Assembly: GCF_023159225.1 (NCBI RefSeq)
Contig: NC_063174.1
Span: 31,765,983 to 31,829,982, forward strand
DNA: 64,000 nt
Source of the DNA: Perognathus longimembris pacificus
Lineage: Eukaryota; Chordata; Mammalia; Rodentia; Heteromyidae
Reading direction: 5' to 3'
The notes beneath the pieces are model-generated. The model made no database searches. It had not been told where the DNA came from and saw only the letters and a program-made list of their open reading frames with translations. The translations under genes were made by a program, and so were the position numbers. The number at the start of each line of letters is the position of its first letter. Position 1 is the first letter of the stretch. This document shows, piece by piece, positions 11,336 to 22,789 of the stretch.

Positions 11336-14300
11336 CCAGTCACATGATTTTAAAAGTAGAGAAACAGTCTCCATGCTTTTATACACATTTGACAAATACA
11401 TATTGAGCAATTGCTAAAAAATGACTGATGGCAGTATGTATATGAACTGGGGAATAAAACTAAAAATCTTTATATATTATAAGGAAAATTTTCTGTGCTT
11501 TACTGAATTTTAAATACAGCAGTTAATCTCTGTACACACATGCGCATACAGGGTTGTTGCTGGTGACTGAGGACATCTGGTAATATTGTTCATGGTTAGT
11601 AAAAAAAAAAATCTCTCCATAAAACCCTTTCAAGCTCACAGATATTCGTTCTGGTTGTATAAGACATGTACAGTAGAGATATTTAATGAATAAAATATGC
11701 TCTTCTTCCTTTCAGGGAGCCTAGAATCTTGAACTGAAAACAAACTTATTTACATTAAATATTGAGCCACAGTTATACCCATTTGAAAGTGTGCTATAAG
11801 CACAAAATAGAAATGCAATCCAACTTTGGTAATTAAAAAACTATGTTAAAGGAGTCATAATTGAGCCTGGATCTGGACCTGGATGTAGAGAAGAAATTAG
11901 AGGCTCCATCAGAGCTGTTACAGAGATTAGATTTGAGTAATGACATTATTAAGGTGCAGGGTAAGAAAGGGGATGAAAATGGAATAAGTAGCCTCAAATA
12001 TTCTGTAGAATATGAACCTTGTTTTGTAGAAAATCTGGAAATATTCGCAATCTTAAGCCATAGAGGTTTTAATCAAAATGAAGTGTTAAGAAGATAATGC
12101 TATAGCTCTCTCAAATCAGGGAGCAGTTTCAATGCCATTGTCAGTACTTACAGACAAGAACAATGTACTAACAAGCCAGAAATGATGAAACATCTAATTA
12201 TTGCAGTGGCAGTAGAGATGAAAGAAAAGACATATATCATTCCCACTGTTCTGTTGGTGGTTAGTAGTTCTGGACCAGATATTTGTGTGAAAGTGTTTTA
12301 GTCATTATAAATTCTGTCTGAAGTTAAGAAAAACCTCAATGGAGATGGAGATCTGAGTGTCCTTTGCATTAAACTTGTGAGTTTGAGTTGACCATCTTGT
12401 TGAAGGTACCCAAGGTGGAAAAATGTGGCCATCAATTAGTTTTTCTTAGTTGACTTCAGAAGTTGAGCCATGCAAAAATAGCTAGAATGGCAAGGTGTTG
12501 GCACAAGTAATGAATAGTGGTCCAAGATGTGGGAATCCAGTCAGATGAGGTGCAAAAGTCAGACATTGATCCTAGAGATCTGTAGACTTTGAGGACTGCA
12601 GGCAAAGTAGATTCAGAGATAAGGTATGGACATTCACATTTCTGAGGACCAGCAAGTGCCAAGGGAGAACCAGGAACAGAAGTGACTACTTATAACTTTG
12701 GTTATTTAGGATAAGAGAATGTAGTGAGTAATTCATGTGTAGACAGGGCTGGGACAATAATTAAAAGTGGAAAGCAGAGTCAGAAAGATGGCTTTCAGGA
12801 GTCTGGTTGAAAGAGAAGATCAAGAAAGTCAATGAAAATTGGTGAAGGCCAGAATGAAGATGTGAGAGAAAGGACTTGCACACCATGATGGTTCACCTTA
12901 GCAAGGCACAGAGAATTTGAGAGGAGGATAAGAAAACCCACAGAATTCAATGACTAGGAAGTACAGCAGCTGGAGGTCGTGGTTGAGGCCAAGCTTAACC
13001 TATGTGGAAATAGGCAGAAAGCACTGGAATTGAAGCAGAATGGTCGTAAGTAAATACTAAGAAATGACAGGAAAATAAACCAGGCTCTGTAGGTCTCTAA
13101 AACATTTCCACATGCATTCAGCGGTTTTGCAATTATCAAAATGCCTTCACACATTCCACAAAATTTGGGTCTCCCACTATAATTCTAGGCCTTGCTGTGG
13201 TGGTTATAATTTTTCCTATTCTGTTGCTGTAGAAATAGGCTTTGACCACACTGTTAAGCCCTAACAAACAGAACCTTTTATCACCATGCACACTTAGAGT
13301 CTTTCCCTTCCGATTAAAAAACTACATTCTTCTAAATAGAAAACAAAATGAAATACATGTTTTCAGCACTTGGGTATTTTTTATATGGTTTATGTTTCTA
13401 CTACTGCTATGTTAATTAGTCCTGACAAAGATTTTTTAAAATAAAATTTCAAAAATAAGAAAAAAATAAAATAAAATAAAATTTCAGTACCCAGTGTTAT
13501 GAATTCCAATTCGTTTGAATACCAAGACAAAAGAACAGGCCTGTTACCTCACTTTGCCAACCACCTCAAATCCAACAATAACGAACAATAGAAAAACAGT
13601 CTTTAGAAGCATGACTATAGGGAAAAGGCTTAGCATTAATTATTTAGTTGAAACTTGCAGTTCAGTTATTTAAGAAGCTTTTGACATCTCCCACATTGAG
13701 GAGGCACTGGAGAGAAAGTAGCAACCCAGAAAACAGCATGTTGCCTGAGGCATGTTTTAACGTGGGCTTGATGATTAACTCCACACCAACCAAAATTAAA
13801 ACTTCTACTTTGGAAGTTCCTTTGTGAAGCATTGAAGCGAACCCAACTACATAATGTAAATATCACTTAACCAAGCATGCCTGTGGTTTCATTTTGGTGA
13901 ACATTGTATAGATAAAGAAAGAAAAGTGTCTGAATTGAATTCTGCCATGTCCTCTTTATTTTGTGGCAAAGGAGATATGTCAGCAGCTGGGCAGCACTAG
14001 AAACAGCCTTCTTCTAGGGTGCAAGGGCAAGGGCCTTCAAGATATTAACTCAGGTTTCTGTCATCAGGAAACCATTTCTATTGCATCTCCCCTGAAATTT
14101 ACTTTTGATTGCGTTATTTGTGATCTGACAAATGGTGGGACTTAAGAGCATTGAGCTTGCTGTAGCCTTAAGGAATCCATTTCCCAAGGCTGGGTCTTTC
14201 CCATGGTTCCATCACAGGCCTGTAATTTAAGAATCTGGCCATGTTATTTTGGAGGTTAAACTGAAAGCTTCCTTGAGTAACTGGGGTCACCTACATGGGG

Positions 14301-15742
14301 ACATCAGTTAATCTGAGGCAGTTTCGTTTTTTTCATCTTTCCTCTGAAGTAAATTCAGAAATGGCAGCAAAGTGGAAACAGAATGTTCTATTTCTTAGCC
14401 AGTAATAGGTACATTATCTTTCTGTTTTTAAACTCTGTAACACAGACATACACAAACATGTACATTCATATACGCATATATTCATTTCAAACAATTATTT
14501 AACTTTTAATTTTATAACTTTAATTTTATAATTTTAATTTAATAACTTTTAATTTTTTAAGTGATACAACACTCAAAAGTGAGAATACTCTAAAAGCTAC
14601 TGTGTTCACAGCTAAAAATTACTATGTGGGGAGATGGATTGTAGTAAATTAAAACTGAAGGGCATTTTATCTAACTTCTTTTCTTCTCATGTTTCCTCCT
14701 TTGTTGCAGGATTATTGAGATCTTCCTTTGGAATGACTCCAGAGGTGTCTAAGAGGGAGTCCATACCATCAACACAAAGGTTGACCAAAATCTCATGGGA
14801 AGACATGTGGGCATCTTCCCCCCTGTTCCATTTGTGTACCAGGACACATTCTCTTAAAGCATAGCCTTTACCAGATGACAATTTGCACTATGGCTTTCTT
14901 GTTATCTCTTTTAGGAGTGAGGAAGCAAAGCAGAATGATGGCAGGGGGAACTGTTATTGCAGCTGGGGAGAATGGAGATGAGTGAGGAGAGTGGAAAGAG
15001 GCAAGGCCAGGGGAGAGAGAGAAATGGAACTGCTTTAGAATGCCATTGCTGATAGTGAAGGGTGTCTCTGCCAGGGAAGACATCTAGAACAGTAAGGTAG
15101 AAGAATGAAGCTTCTTTTGATACTCAGCATATTTGAGATGAGGAGGCTGATGTGATGATGAGGAGGAGGAGGCAGGTGGTTGGGGATGGCAAGGAGACTA
15201 TCTCTGTCTTAGTCTATCTAGACCAGCCCTCTGAGAAAATAAAACTTAAAGCAGAGTAATCTGCTTCTTTTCATTTTTTTAAACTATTTTTGCATCAGGT
15301 TATATTGAGAGTCAGTCTCAAATTCTTGGAAAGGCCTTCCAGTCCCACTGTGCAGTTCCAGGCAAGCTGCTTGTCTCACTGTCTATGGTGACCCCCTTCC
15401 TCAAACTTTGGAGAATGAGGTCCCCTCTCCCTGACTCCTTCCTCATTCTCTACATCAGCTCTTTGCCTCAAAACCCACAAACATATCTACATCTGTACAT
15501 CTCATTTCTAAACTGAATTCTTCCAATGCTGCTTCTGCTCTGACCTTGTGCAGCCTCCTCAGGAGGCCTTTTGTTCTTCTGATTTTTTAAATCTTTCTGA
15601 GGATTTAAGTGCACTTCAGTTGAGTTCAGGTTCCACAGATAAATATTCCTTCACATATTCCTGTTGCCCAGATTTTCTCTGTTTCATGGACTCATTAAAA
15701 TACATGTACTTTGTGTCCCACTTTCTGTTCTCAATCTGTCCT
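11336..15742. other. No gene; unique DNA
   Basis: About 4.4 kb with no supported gene. An A-rich (AAAAT)n stretch lies near 13438-13482, an AT-rich run near 14505-14560 and a short GAG-rich tract at 15150-15180. The longest plausible frame (11861-12097, plus, 78 codons) has no recognisable domain and no conserved context. Confidence 0.5.
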
Positions 15743-15753
15743 CCTAAACAGTG

Positions 15754-16028
15754 TGTGTGTGTGTGTGTGTGTGTGCGTGTGTGAGTGTGTGCATGCGTGT
15801 GTCCACATGTGTGCCTGTGTGTGCCAGTGTAAGATCTTGAACTCAGGACCTGGATACCATCCCGTAGCTTTATTTCTTAAGGCTATATCACTCTACCACT
15901 TGAACACAGATCTTTTTGGTGGCTATTTAGAGATAAGATATTCCTGCCTGGGCTGGTTTCAAGCTACAATCCTCAGATCACAGCTGCCTGAGTAATTAGG
16001 ATTACAGGCATGAGCCATCAGCACTAGG
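15754..16028 (-). mobile_element. B1-ID dimer SINE with TG tail
   Basis: A (TG)n tract leads into an ID-related half (AGATCTTGAACTCAGGACC, ACTCTACCACTTGAACACAG) and a B1-like half (GATTACAGGCATGAGCCATC). Flanks CCTAAACAGTG (15743-15753) and CCTAAGCAGTG (16029-16039) form an 11-bp target duplication with one mismatch, so the TG run lies inside the inserted unit. Confidence 0.85.
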
Positions 16029-16039
16029 CCTAAGCAGTG

Positions 16040-16659
16040 ATCTGAAAGATTGTCAATGACTTATATTCCTTGAAAGGCCATTAAAAAATTCCTCCAAATC
16101 CATCTGATTCATTTGTTTTCCCTTGCTGCCTGGTCAAGAGCCTCATCTCCTATTGTTGGGATGAGCAATAAACCCCAATAATTTTTTAAATTGTTTCATT
16201 CTAATATCTGCCATCAGTCAGTCCAAAGTAGTTTGCTAGAGTGGTCACTGGCCACTACTATAGCTCTTTTCAGTCATTCAGTAAACCATGTTCTTTCCTG
16301 CCACAAATATTTAAAATATTTGCCTTTGACCACCTTCTCATTCACTTTTACCCTCTTGTTCCATCACTAAACATCCTATAAGGTCCCATATAACACATCC
16401 TCCTAGGGTACCATCCTTTCTTTAGATAATTGGAATTGGAATTATTGACTAGTGAGATTTTTTGATTAGTAATCTTTTTCCCTCTTGCTGTCAATTCTAT
16501 GGAAGCATATCTTCTCTGGACTCATAAATGCATTCACATTGAATTCTACAAATGAAGGACCTAAGACATTGGAGATATTTAACAATATTCAAAGTCAACA
16601 AATTCTGAATTGAGGCAGTCATTAGCTCCTTTTCTCTATGGGAAAATGAGGAGATAAGA
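16040..16659. other. No recognised feature
   Basis: Unique-looking flank of the L1 insertion that follows. Confidence 0.5.
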
Positions 16660-16672
16660 AATAGAAAGGAGA

Positions 16673-17875
16673 GAGACTTCCAGGAAGACGGTGGAGGAGC
16701 AGCAGAGCCCTAGCTAGGCTCCCTCCGACATCACAGTTTTCCCACCTCAGAGAAACTTCTACTCCTAGAAAGACAGCCCAAGTAAGTTATAACAGTACAG
16801 GGATTCTGGCCAGGAAGGAAAAATCGACTTTGCTGGCCTGAAAACACAGATTTGAGCTCTGGGCGGCATCCCGCCGCCATGCCAGTGCCGGTGCTGGCAC
16901 AGCGCCCTGCACTCCACACAGCAAATGCACACAGCAGCAAGCAGGGAGAAATCCTCCAGATGGCAGCGGACAGATGCAGATCTCAGGCTGAGCATGGACA
17001 GGCCGAAATCGCAGAGAAACCGTGAGTACCCCAGGAAAGACATTCTCACTCACGCCCATAGAGCAGCTTCTGGGGGGTAGCCCTTCCCCCATCGCCAGAG
17101 CAAAGCACCATCTTTGACACTGGCATAGGGTCAGACCAGACTGGAACTAAAGCAGGCCTGGGGAAAGCAAGGGCAAAGTGGCCATCTTTGCAAAGGGCAA
17201 GAGCGACTGACCAGTGAGAGCCAACTCTGCCCAGAAGAACGTCCCCTGCCCAGACAGGAGGCTTGTCATGGGCCGTGGCTCAGCCAGAGGTGCCCCACCC
17301 TGCCCGCTGGAATTTCTAAATTAAAAGCAAAAGCAGTGAGCAGCTACTGGTGGCACAGAACAACCAGACGGGAGAACAAACAGTTCCTGAGACAGATGAA
17401 CAGTCCCGTCACAGAGGAAGCCCAATTCCCAGCCCGAAATGGAGCTGAATTCCATCACCAGCTCCGCCCAGGAGGCCACCCCGCCCAGGAGGGAGGAACC
17501 TCCCCCAGGCAAGCGACTCAGTCTGGTAAATCAGGCCAGAGGTGCCCCGACCTGCTGAGTCCACAGCCTATTCAAAGCCAGGCGTTAAAGGCAGTGGCCC
17601 AACAGCAGATGGGAGGAGCCATGGTTCCCAAGATTGTTCACGTCCCCATTTAAAGAGGATGCCCAAGTCTTACCTGCAAGCTGTGTGAACCACAGAGACC
17701 CAGGATTTCATTAACGGGGTGGGGGTGGCGAGGGGGGGGGGGCGGGAGGGTCAGAACAGATCCACCCCCTGCGAACTGAAAGCAAGGCAAAGCAGCCAAG
17801 CAGCAAAATAGACTGCAGACCATCGGAAGAAAACCAGAGACTGTAGAAAGCCCACCCAAACAAGGAAGACTCCAT
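16673..17875 (+). promoter_or_regulatory. L1-A 5'UTR (promoter region)
   Basis: GC-rich leader starting with GAGACTTCCAGGAAGACGGT, a variant of the common L1 5' start. By analogy with other L1s it should carry an internal promoter. It is unlike the 5'UTR of the two L1-B copies in this window. It contains donor-like GTAAGT (16783) and GTGAGT (17022), and a run of G-tracts at 17716-17750 able to form a quadruplex. No experimental activity can be inferred. Confidence 0.7.
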
Positions 17876-18241
17876 TTTTTCTCAAAAAATTTTTTAAGCT
17901 TTTTATTTATTTTTATTTTTTTCACTTCTGAAACGTCGTCTGTTTTTTTTTTTTTTGTTTTCCATTTTTACCTGTTTGTTTTATCACTTTTTTTTCTTTC
18001 TTTTTTCTTTTTGTTTTTTTGGTTGTTCGTTTTTCTGGTTTTTGTCCTTTTTTGTGCATCTGTCTTCCAGTAATTTTTCTTTATTTCTCTCTTTGCATTC
18101 TCTTTCTTTAAAAATTATTTTCCTATGAATAACACTTCGACTCTTTCCTGCTAACTATCCATTGTCTATCATTTTATCCTTGTACTTTCTACTGATTCCA
18201 CGCTTCTCCACATTTCCACAACGCAAACTAAACTATTTTTA
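17876..18241 (+). other. T-rich block between L1-A 5'UTR and ORF2 remnant
   Basis: About 365 bases dominated by T and C, with T-runs at 17941-17956 and around 17990-18050 and a TCTTCCAG motif near 18063-18070. It matches neither the ORF1 nor the ORF2 of the other L1s here. Similarity to ORF2 resumes at about 18242 (TGAAATAGAGGAAGGAATCC). Confidence 0.75.
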
Positions 18242-18243
18242 AT

Positions 18244-19584
18244 GAAATAGAGGAAGGAATCCAGAAATTCATATGGAACAATGAAAGACCCAGAATAGCA
18301 AAAGCAATCCTAAGCAGAAAGAACAGTGCTGGAGGAATTACAATACCCAACTTCAAGCTGTATTATAAAGCTATAGTAATAAAAACAGCTTGGTATTGGC
18401 ACAGAAACAGTCCCAAAGACCAATGGAACAGAATTGAAGACCCAGAAATGAACCCACAGAACTATGCCTACTTAATCTTTGATAAAGGAGCTAAAAAAAT
18501 AGGATGGAAGAAAGATAGCTTCTTTAACAAATGGTGCTGGCAAAACTGGTTCAACACATGCAACAAACTAAAACTAGATCCTTATATATCACCCTGCACC
18601 AAAAGCAATTCCAAATGGATCAAAGACCTGGAATTCGAAACAGATACTCTGAAAACAGTAACGGGAGGAGTAGAAGAAACATTTGGGCTCCTTGGCACAG
18701 GAAGGAACTTCCTTAACAATGACCCAGAAAGGCTACAAATCAAAGAAAGGTTGGACAAATGGGACTGCATCAAACTGCAGAGCTTCTGCAGGGCTAAGGA
18801 CATAGCTCGCAAGATAAACAGAGAGCCCACAGATTGGGAAAAGATCTTTACTGGCCATAAAATGGACAAAGGCCTCATATCTAAAACATATGCAGAACTA
18901 AAAAAAATTACATCCCTCATCAAGTGGGCTAAAGACTTACAAAGAGACTTTTCTGATGAGGAAATGAGAATGGCCAAGAGACATATGAAAAAGTGCTCTA
19001 CATCACTGGCCATAAAAGAAATGCAAATCAAAAAAACATTGACATTCCATCTCACCCCAGTAAGAATGTCCTATATCAAGAAAACTAACAATAACAATTG
19101 TTGGAGGGGATGTGGCCAAAAGGGAACCCTACTTCATTGTTGGTGGGAATGTAATCTGGTTCAGCCACTCTGGCAAGTGGTATGGAGATTCCTCAGAAGG
19201 CTAAACATAGAGCTTCCCTATGACCCAGCAGCCCCACTTTTGGGTATCTATCCAAAAGACCACAAACAAAATCACAGTAAAGCCACCAGCACAACAATGT
19301 TCATCACAGCATAATTTGTCATAGCGAGAATCTGGAACCAACCCAGATGCCCCTCAGGAGACAAATGGATCAGGAAAATGTGGTACATATACACAATGGA
19401 ATTTTATTCCTCTATCAGAAAGAATGACATTGCCCCATTTGTAAGGAAACGGAAGTACTTGGAAAAAATTATACTAAGTGAAGTGAGCCAGACCCAAAGA
19501 AACATGGACTCTATGGTCCATGTTTCTCGAATAATTAGCACAGGTTTAGGCAAGTCACAGCAGAGGATCACAAGAGCCCAATAG
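18244..19584 (+). pseudogene. L1 ORF2 C-terminal remnant
   Basis: Encodes the region after the reverse-transcriptase core, including the C-terminal cysteine cluster ([18 protein letters not shown]). It is open from 18244 to a TAA at 19312, about 356 codons. The sister copy at 43.6 kb reads Gln there, so CAA became TAA. A second segment (19378-19584) continues the C-terminus, but a 1-base length difference near 19516-19530 removes the normal stop. Compared with the sister copy it also lacks about 11 codons after LKK. It cannot make a functional ORF2 protein. Confidence 0.85.
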
Positions 19585-20056
19585 CTATACTCTTATGAGC
19601 ATATACAATGATGCTAACTGAAATGAACTCCATGTTATGGAAACAATTGTTATATCACTGTTGTAACTACTTTCAACGTGCTATGTGCAACCGTAGCTTC
19701 TATTATTGATGATCTTCTTGTATCCCCTTCCTGTGGTTGTACCTACACTATTTCTGTATCTTTTCTGAGTATATTGGAAACCGTGTATTCTGGTATTAGA
19801 ACTAGAATATTGAAAGGGAATAACATAATCAAGAGACACAGGGTAAAAAAAGATAGACAACTACAAAAGCAATACTTGCAAAACTGTTTGGTGTAAATGA
19901 ATGGAACAACTCATGGGGGGAAAGGGAAAGGGGGAGTAGAGAGGGGGGAATGAGGGATGAGGTAACAAATAGTACAAGAAATGTATCCAATGCCTAACGT
20001 ATGAAACTGTAACCTCTCTGTACATCAGTTTGATAGTAAAAATTTAAAAAAAAAGG
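19585..20056 (+). other. L1-A 3'UTR with G-rich purine tract
   Basis: Typical L1 3' untranslated region. A polypurine stretch at 19915-19956 contains G6, G3, G5 and G6 runs. It ends with GTACATCAGTTTGATAGTAA followed by an A-rich tail at the target duplication. Four other L1 fragments in the window share this 3' end. Confidence 0.8.
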
Positions 20057-20098
20057 AATAGAAAGGAGACCAAAGAAAGTAGTTATAGTGGGGTATGT

Positions 20099-20251
20099 GG
20101 GCATTGCTGACTCACACCTGTCATCCTAGTAGTTAGGAGGCTAAGATCTGAGCGTCTCAGTTCAAAGCCAACCAGACAGGAATGTCCATGAGACTCTTAT
20201 TTCCAATTAACTACCATAAACTGGAAAAAGTACTGTGGCTCAAAGTGGTAG
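20099..20251 (+). mobile_element. B1-ID SINE, left part (split by provirus)
   Basis: B1-like half (GGCATTGCTGACTCACACCT, GGAGGCTAAGATCTGAGCG) followed by the start of the ID-related half (ACTGTGGCTCAAAGTGGTAG). The element stops abruptly at the provirus edge and resumes at 35333, about 15 kb away. Bases 20246-20251 are the first copy of the provirus target duplication. Confidence 0.9.
20246..20251. repeat. Provirus target-site duplication, left
   Basis: TGGTAG, repeated at 35327-35332 directly after the 3' LTR. Six bases is the size typical of betaretroviral integration. Confidence 0.85.
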
Positions 20252-20643
20252 TGTTGCAGACCCTGAGGTTCCAGGAGCTGGCAAGGTGAGAGCAAAGGCT
20301 CCACTTCCATTGACTCCAACCCTCAGGGCTGCAAATATTTGCCCTTGTGTTTTGGGGAAGTGCTTCTTTCAGCTTCTGGGCCTGGGAGCTTATCTGGGGA
20401 GGCATGGTAGACCAGGATTGATTGAAACAAAATGAGGATGGATGCCTGCTGTCTGCACTCACCCCCCCACCCCCGACCCACCGTGGGTCCTAGGAGAACA
20501 TTATGCAAACATATGACAAATATAGAAAGTGTATATATCTGGGTCTTTTGCTGAAATAAACAGAGTTGTGCCATCAGCTTTCTGTCTCCATCATCAATCC
20601 CCTTGCCCCTAGGAATCCTTGTTCATGCTGTGGCTGGCTCTCA
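20252..20643 (+). repeat. Provirus 5' LTR
   Basis: About 392 bp, beginning TGTTGCAGACCC and ending CTCTCA. It carries an AATAAA poly(A) signal at 20555-20560 within GCTGAAATAAACAGAG, and a TATATAT-containing stretch about 20 bases upstream that could belong to the promoter. It is colinear with the 3' LTR at 34941-35326. Confidence 0.93.
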
Positions 20644-20648
20644 TCAAC

Positions 20649-20666
20649 TGGTGCCCGAACAGGGAC
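20649..20666 (+). other. Primer binding site, tRNA-Lys type
   Basis: TGGTGCCCGAACAGGGAC lies five bases after the 5' LTR. It fits the complement of the 3' end of tRNA-Lys(UUU) except for a T where C is expected at position 4. A donor-like AAGTAAGG at 20711-20717 could be the leader splice site; that is inference. Confidence 0.88.
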
Positions 20667-20783
20667 CCGAGGAAATCATCAGAAGGACTTCTCACACACA
20701 GAAGTAGGCAAGTAAGGGGACAGAGAAGTGCAGTGGTGGAAAGAAAGTAGAAAAAGAAAAAGAAAAGGAGAAGGAGATGTAAT

Positions 20784-22460
20784 ATGGGGGCGAAACAGAG
20801 CAAAGAGAGGCGACTGTTTCTGATAGCTCTCAGGGCCCTTCTAAGGCAAAAGGACTGTAAGATTAGTTCAAACAGGCTAGAGGAATTTTTTGAGGTTATA
20901 GAGAATCTCTGCCCCTGGTTCCCTGAGATGGGAACGGTGGATTTGGCCAAATGGCAAAAGGTGAACCAAGAATTAAAGAATCAGATAAAAATTAGAGGAA
21001 AACAAGCTATTCCCCCTCAGACATTTTCTGTTTGGAACATGATTAGAGAGAGTTTGGATGCCGATCACCAGATTGAAATTGTTTCTATAAAATCATTGTC
21101 TGAGGAGAAAAATAAACAAACTCTCCTCTGTGTATCAGAGGAGGAGGGAGAGGGCTGTCCATCGGAGTGTGAGAGTGTTAGAAGTATAGAAAGTCTGTGT
21201 CAGTCTTTTGATGCTCTCTGTAAAGAAGACAGAGACCCCCTAGGGCACCACCTTCCCCATGCCTGGCCCTGTGAGAGCCACCTTCCCTGTGATAAAGGGG
21301 GAAGGTAACTACAGCCTGCTCCTAATTCGTACTCCTCCACCTATGTCTGCAGTTCAAAAGGCTATATTGACTTCAATGGGGGTGGGGGAATACTGGGGAT
21401 TTTCAACTTTTTCCTGTCTTACAAGAAGAAGGCAACTGGCAGTATGGTATTCTAAATTTTAAGAAATTAAGACTTCCACTTCTCAATAAGGGGAAACTGC
21501 TCCTTTTACTTTATCCCTGATTGATAATTTGGCCGAACACGCTTTATGCCCAAGGGATTGGAAAACAATTACTGAGGCCTGCCTCACTGGGGAGATTATC
21601 TGTTATGGAAGGCAGAATGGATGGAAAGGTCTGATCAGGTGGCAAAATGCAATAACCATGCCAACATCCCTGTATCCTATGACATGCTGATGGGTGCAGG
21701 TGAATATTCTAATGTTCAACAACAGATTAATTACCCAGAAATTGCTTATGGGAAAACTAATGAATGTGCAAAGTCCGGAGGAAGCTTCCTACTTCTGGGG
21801 TCAGGACTGAGGAGTTGTCCAAGATCAGACAGGGGTCAAATAAGGCTTTTCAAGACTTTGTTTCCCACCTTCTTAAGGCTGTTGGCTGAATTGTAGTTGA
21901 TGGAGAAACTGGCACAATCCTGGTTCGATAACCAGCTTTTGAAAATGCTAATTCTGCATACCAGGCAGCAATTAGGACCTGGAAGAAAACAGGGACCTTA
22001 GAGGATTATATTTGCCTCTTTGCTGAGACCAGCCTGTCCTATGTGCAGGGAGTGACTCTGGCCAGGGCCCTTCAGGGGATTCCCACCTCACTATCTGTAT
22101 ATACAGATCTGGACTCAAAGGGAAAAAGGGAATGGCCCTGCTAGGATGAGGTGTTTCCAATGTGGCCAAGAAGGGTACTTTACAAAGGCATGCCCTCCAA
22201 ACGCAACACATAGGGCCCCAAACCCAGGTATCTGTCCCAGCTGCCACAGGGGAAAACATTGGGCAAATGAATGTCACTCTAAAACAGACAAGGATGGCAG
22301 GCCTCTGCAGGGAAATGGGATGAAGGGCCAGCTGTGGGCCCCCACAACAATAACGGCAGCCCTGGGGGCTCCCCTTCCTTGCAGCGAGTCCTTGCCAATG
22401 CCAGTGACCTGTACTGAATCAGTTCCCTCAAGAAGGGGACCACTGGTCATGCGGGTATAG
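20784..22460 (+). pseudogene. gag: Provirus gag (decayed)
   Basis: Begins with MGAKQSKERR, where the Gly after Met is the usual myristoylation site of the matrix domain, and stays open for 174 codons to 21308. Matrix and capsid sequence then continues through several stops and frame changes. The nucleocapsid region at 22146-22300 has two zinc knuckles. The second (CPSCHRGKHWANEC) keeps C-C-H-C. The first has Tyr where His is expected (CFQCGQEGYFTKAC), so it is damaged. Structural polyprotein of the virion in life; here non-functional. Confidence 0.88.
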
Positions 22461-22750
22461 ATTTAAAAACAGTAGAGAGAGTGTATCTGGAGGGAGATTT
22501 TCCTTCAGTCGCCATCCCCACAGGCATCTGGGGGCCTTTGCCTCCTGTGACAATAGGATTGGTATTGAGCAAGTCTAGCTGGACTATGAAAGGATTGTCG
22601 ATCCAGGTGTTAGTGATAATGATTATACAGGAGAAATTAAAATCATGGCTGGACTGGAAAGAGGAACCTTGCTTGTTCCTGCACATACTCCCATTGCTCA
22701 ATTTTTTACTTCCTTTTTTTCCTCTTTGTAATGAGTCTCTTCAACCTAAC
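22461..22750 (+). pseudogene. Provirus dUTPase-like domain (decayed)
   Basis: Just upstream of 22461 and across two frames the translation carries the dUTPase motif set: an AGIDL-like motif near 22456, PTGIWGPLPP near 22520, an SSW motif near 22572, and a DNDYTGEI-like motif near 22614 in another frame. In betaretroviruses this domain is fused in gag-pro and removes dUTP. A frameshift between the second and third motifs breaks the frame. Confidence 0.72.
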
Positions 22751-22789
22751 CAGGAAAAAAGAGTCTTTGGCTCCACGGATAAGGCCTTT

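Larger units (their letters stand above)
16673..20056 (+). mobile_element. Internally deleted LINE-1 (lineage A)
   Basis: A single L1 insertion of about 3.4 kb with a perfect 13-bp target duplication AATAGAAAGGAGA at 16660-16672 and 20057-20069. In order it holds an L1 5'UTR-like GC-rich leader, a T-rich block, the C-terminal part of ORF2 and a 3'UTR with a G-rich purine tract and A-rich tail. ORF1 and roughly the first 830 codons of ORF2 (endonuclease and the reverse-transcriptase core) are missing. One pair of target duplications encloses the whole structure, so the deletion was in the inserted RNA/cDNA or happened after insertion. It is not two adjacent insertions. Confidence 0.88.

Noticed and set aside
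11861..12097. 78-codon acidic/leucine-rich frame as a gene fragment
   Set aside because: No recognisable family, no exon boundaries and no repeat of the pattern nearby.
18582..19055. 157-codon minus-strand frame
   Set aside because: Shadow of the L1 ORF2 remnant on the plus strand; the same shadow recurs at other L1 copies.
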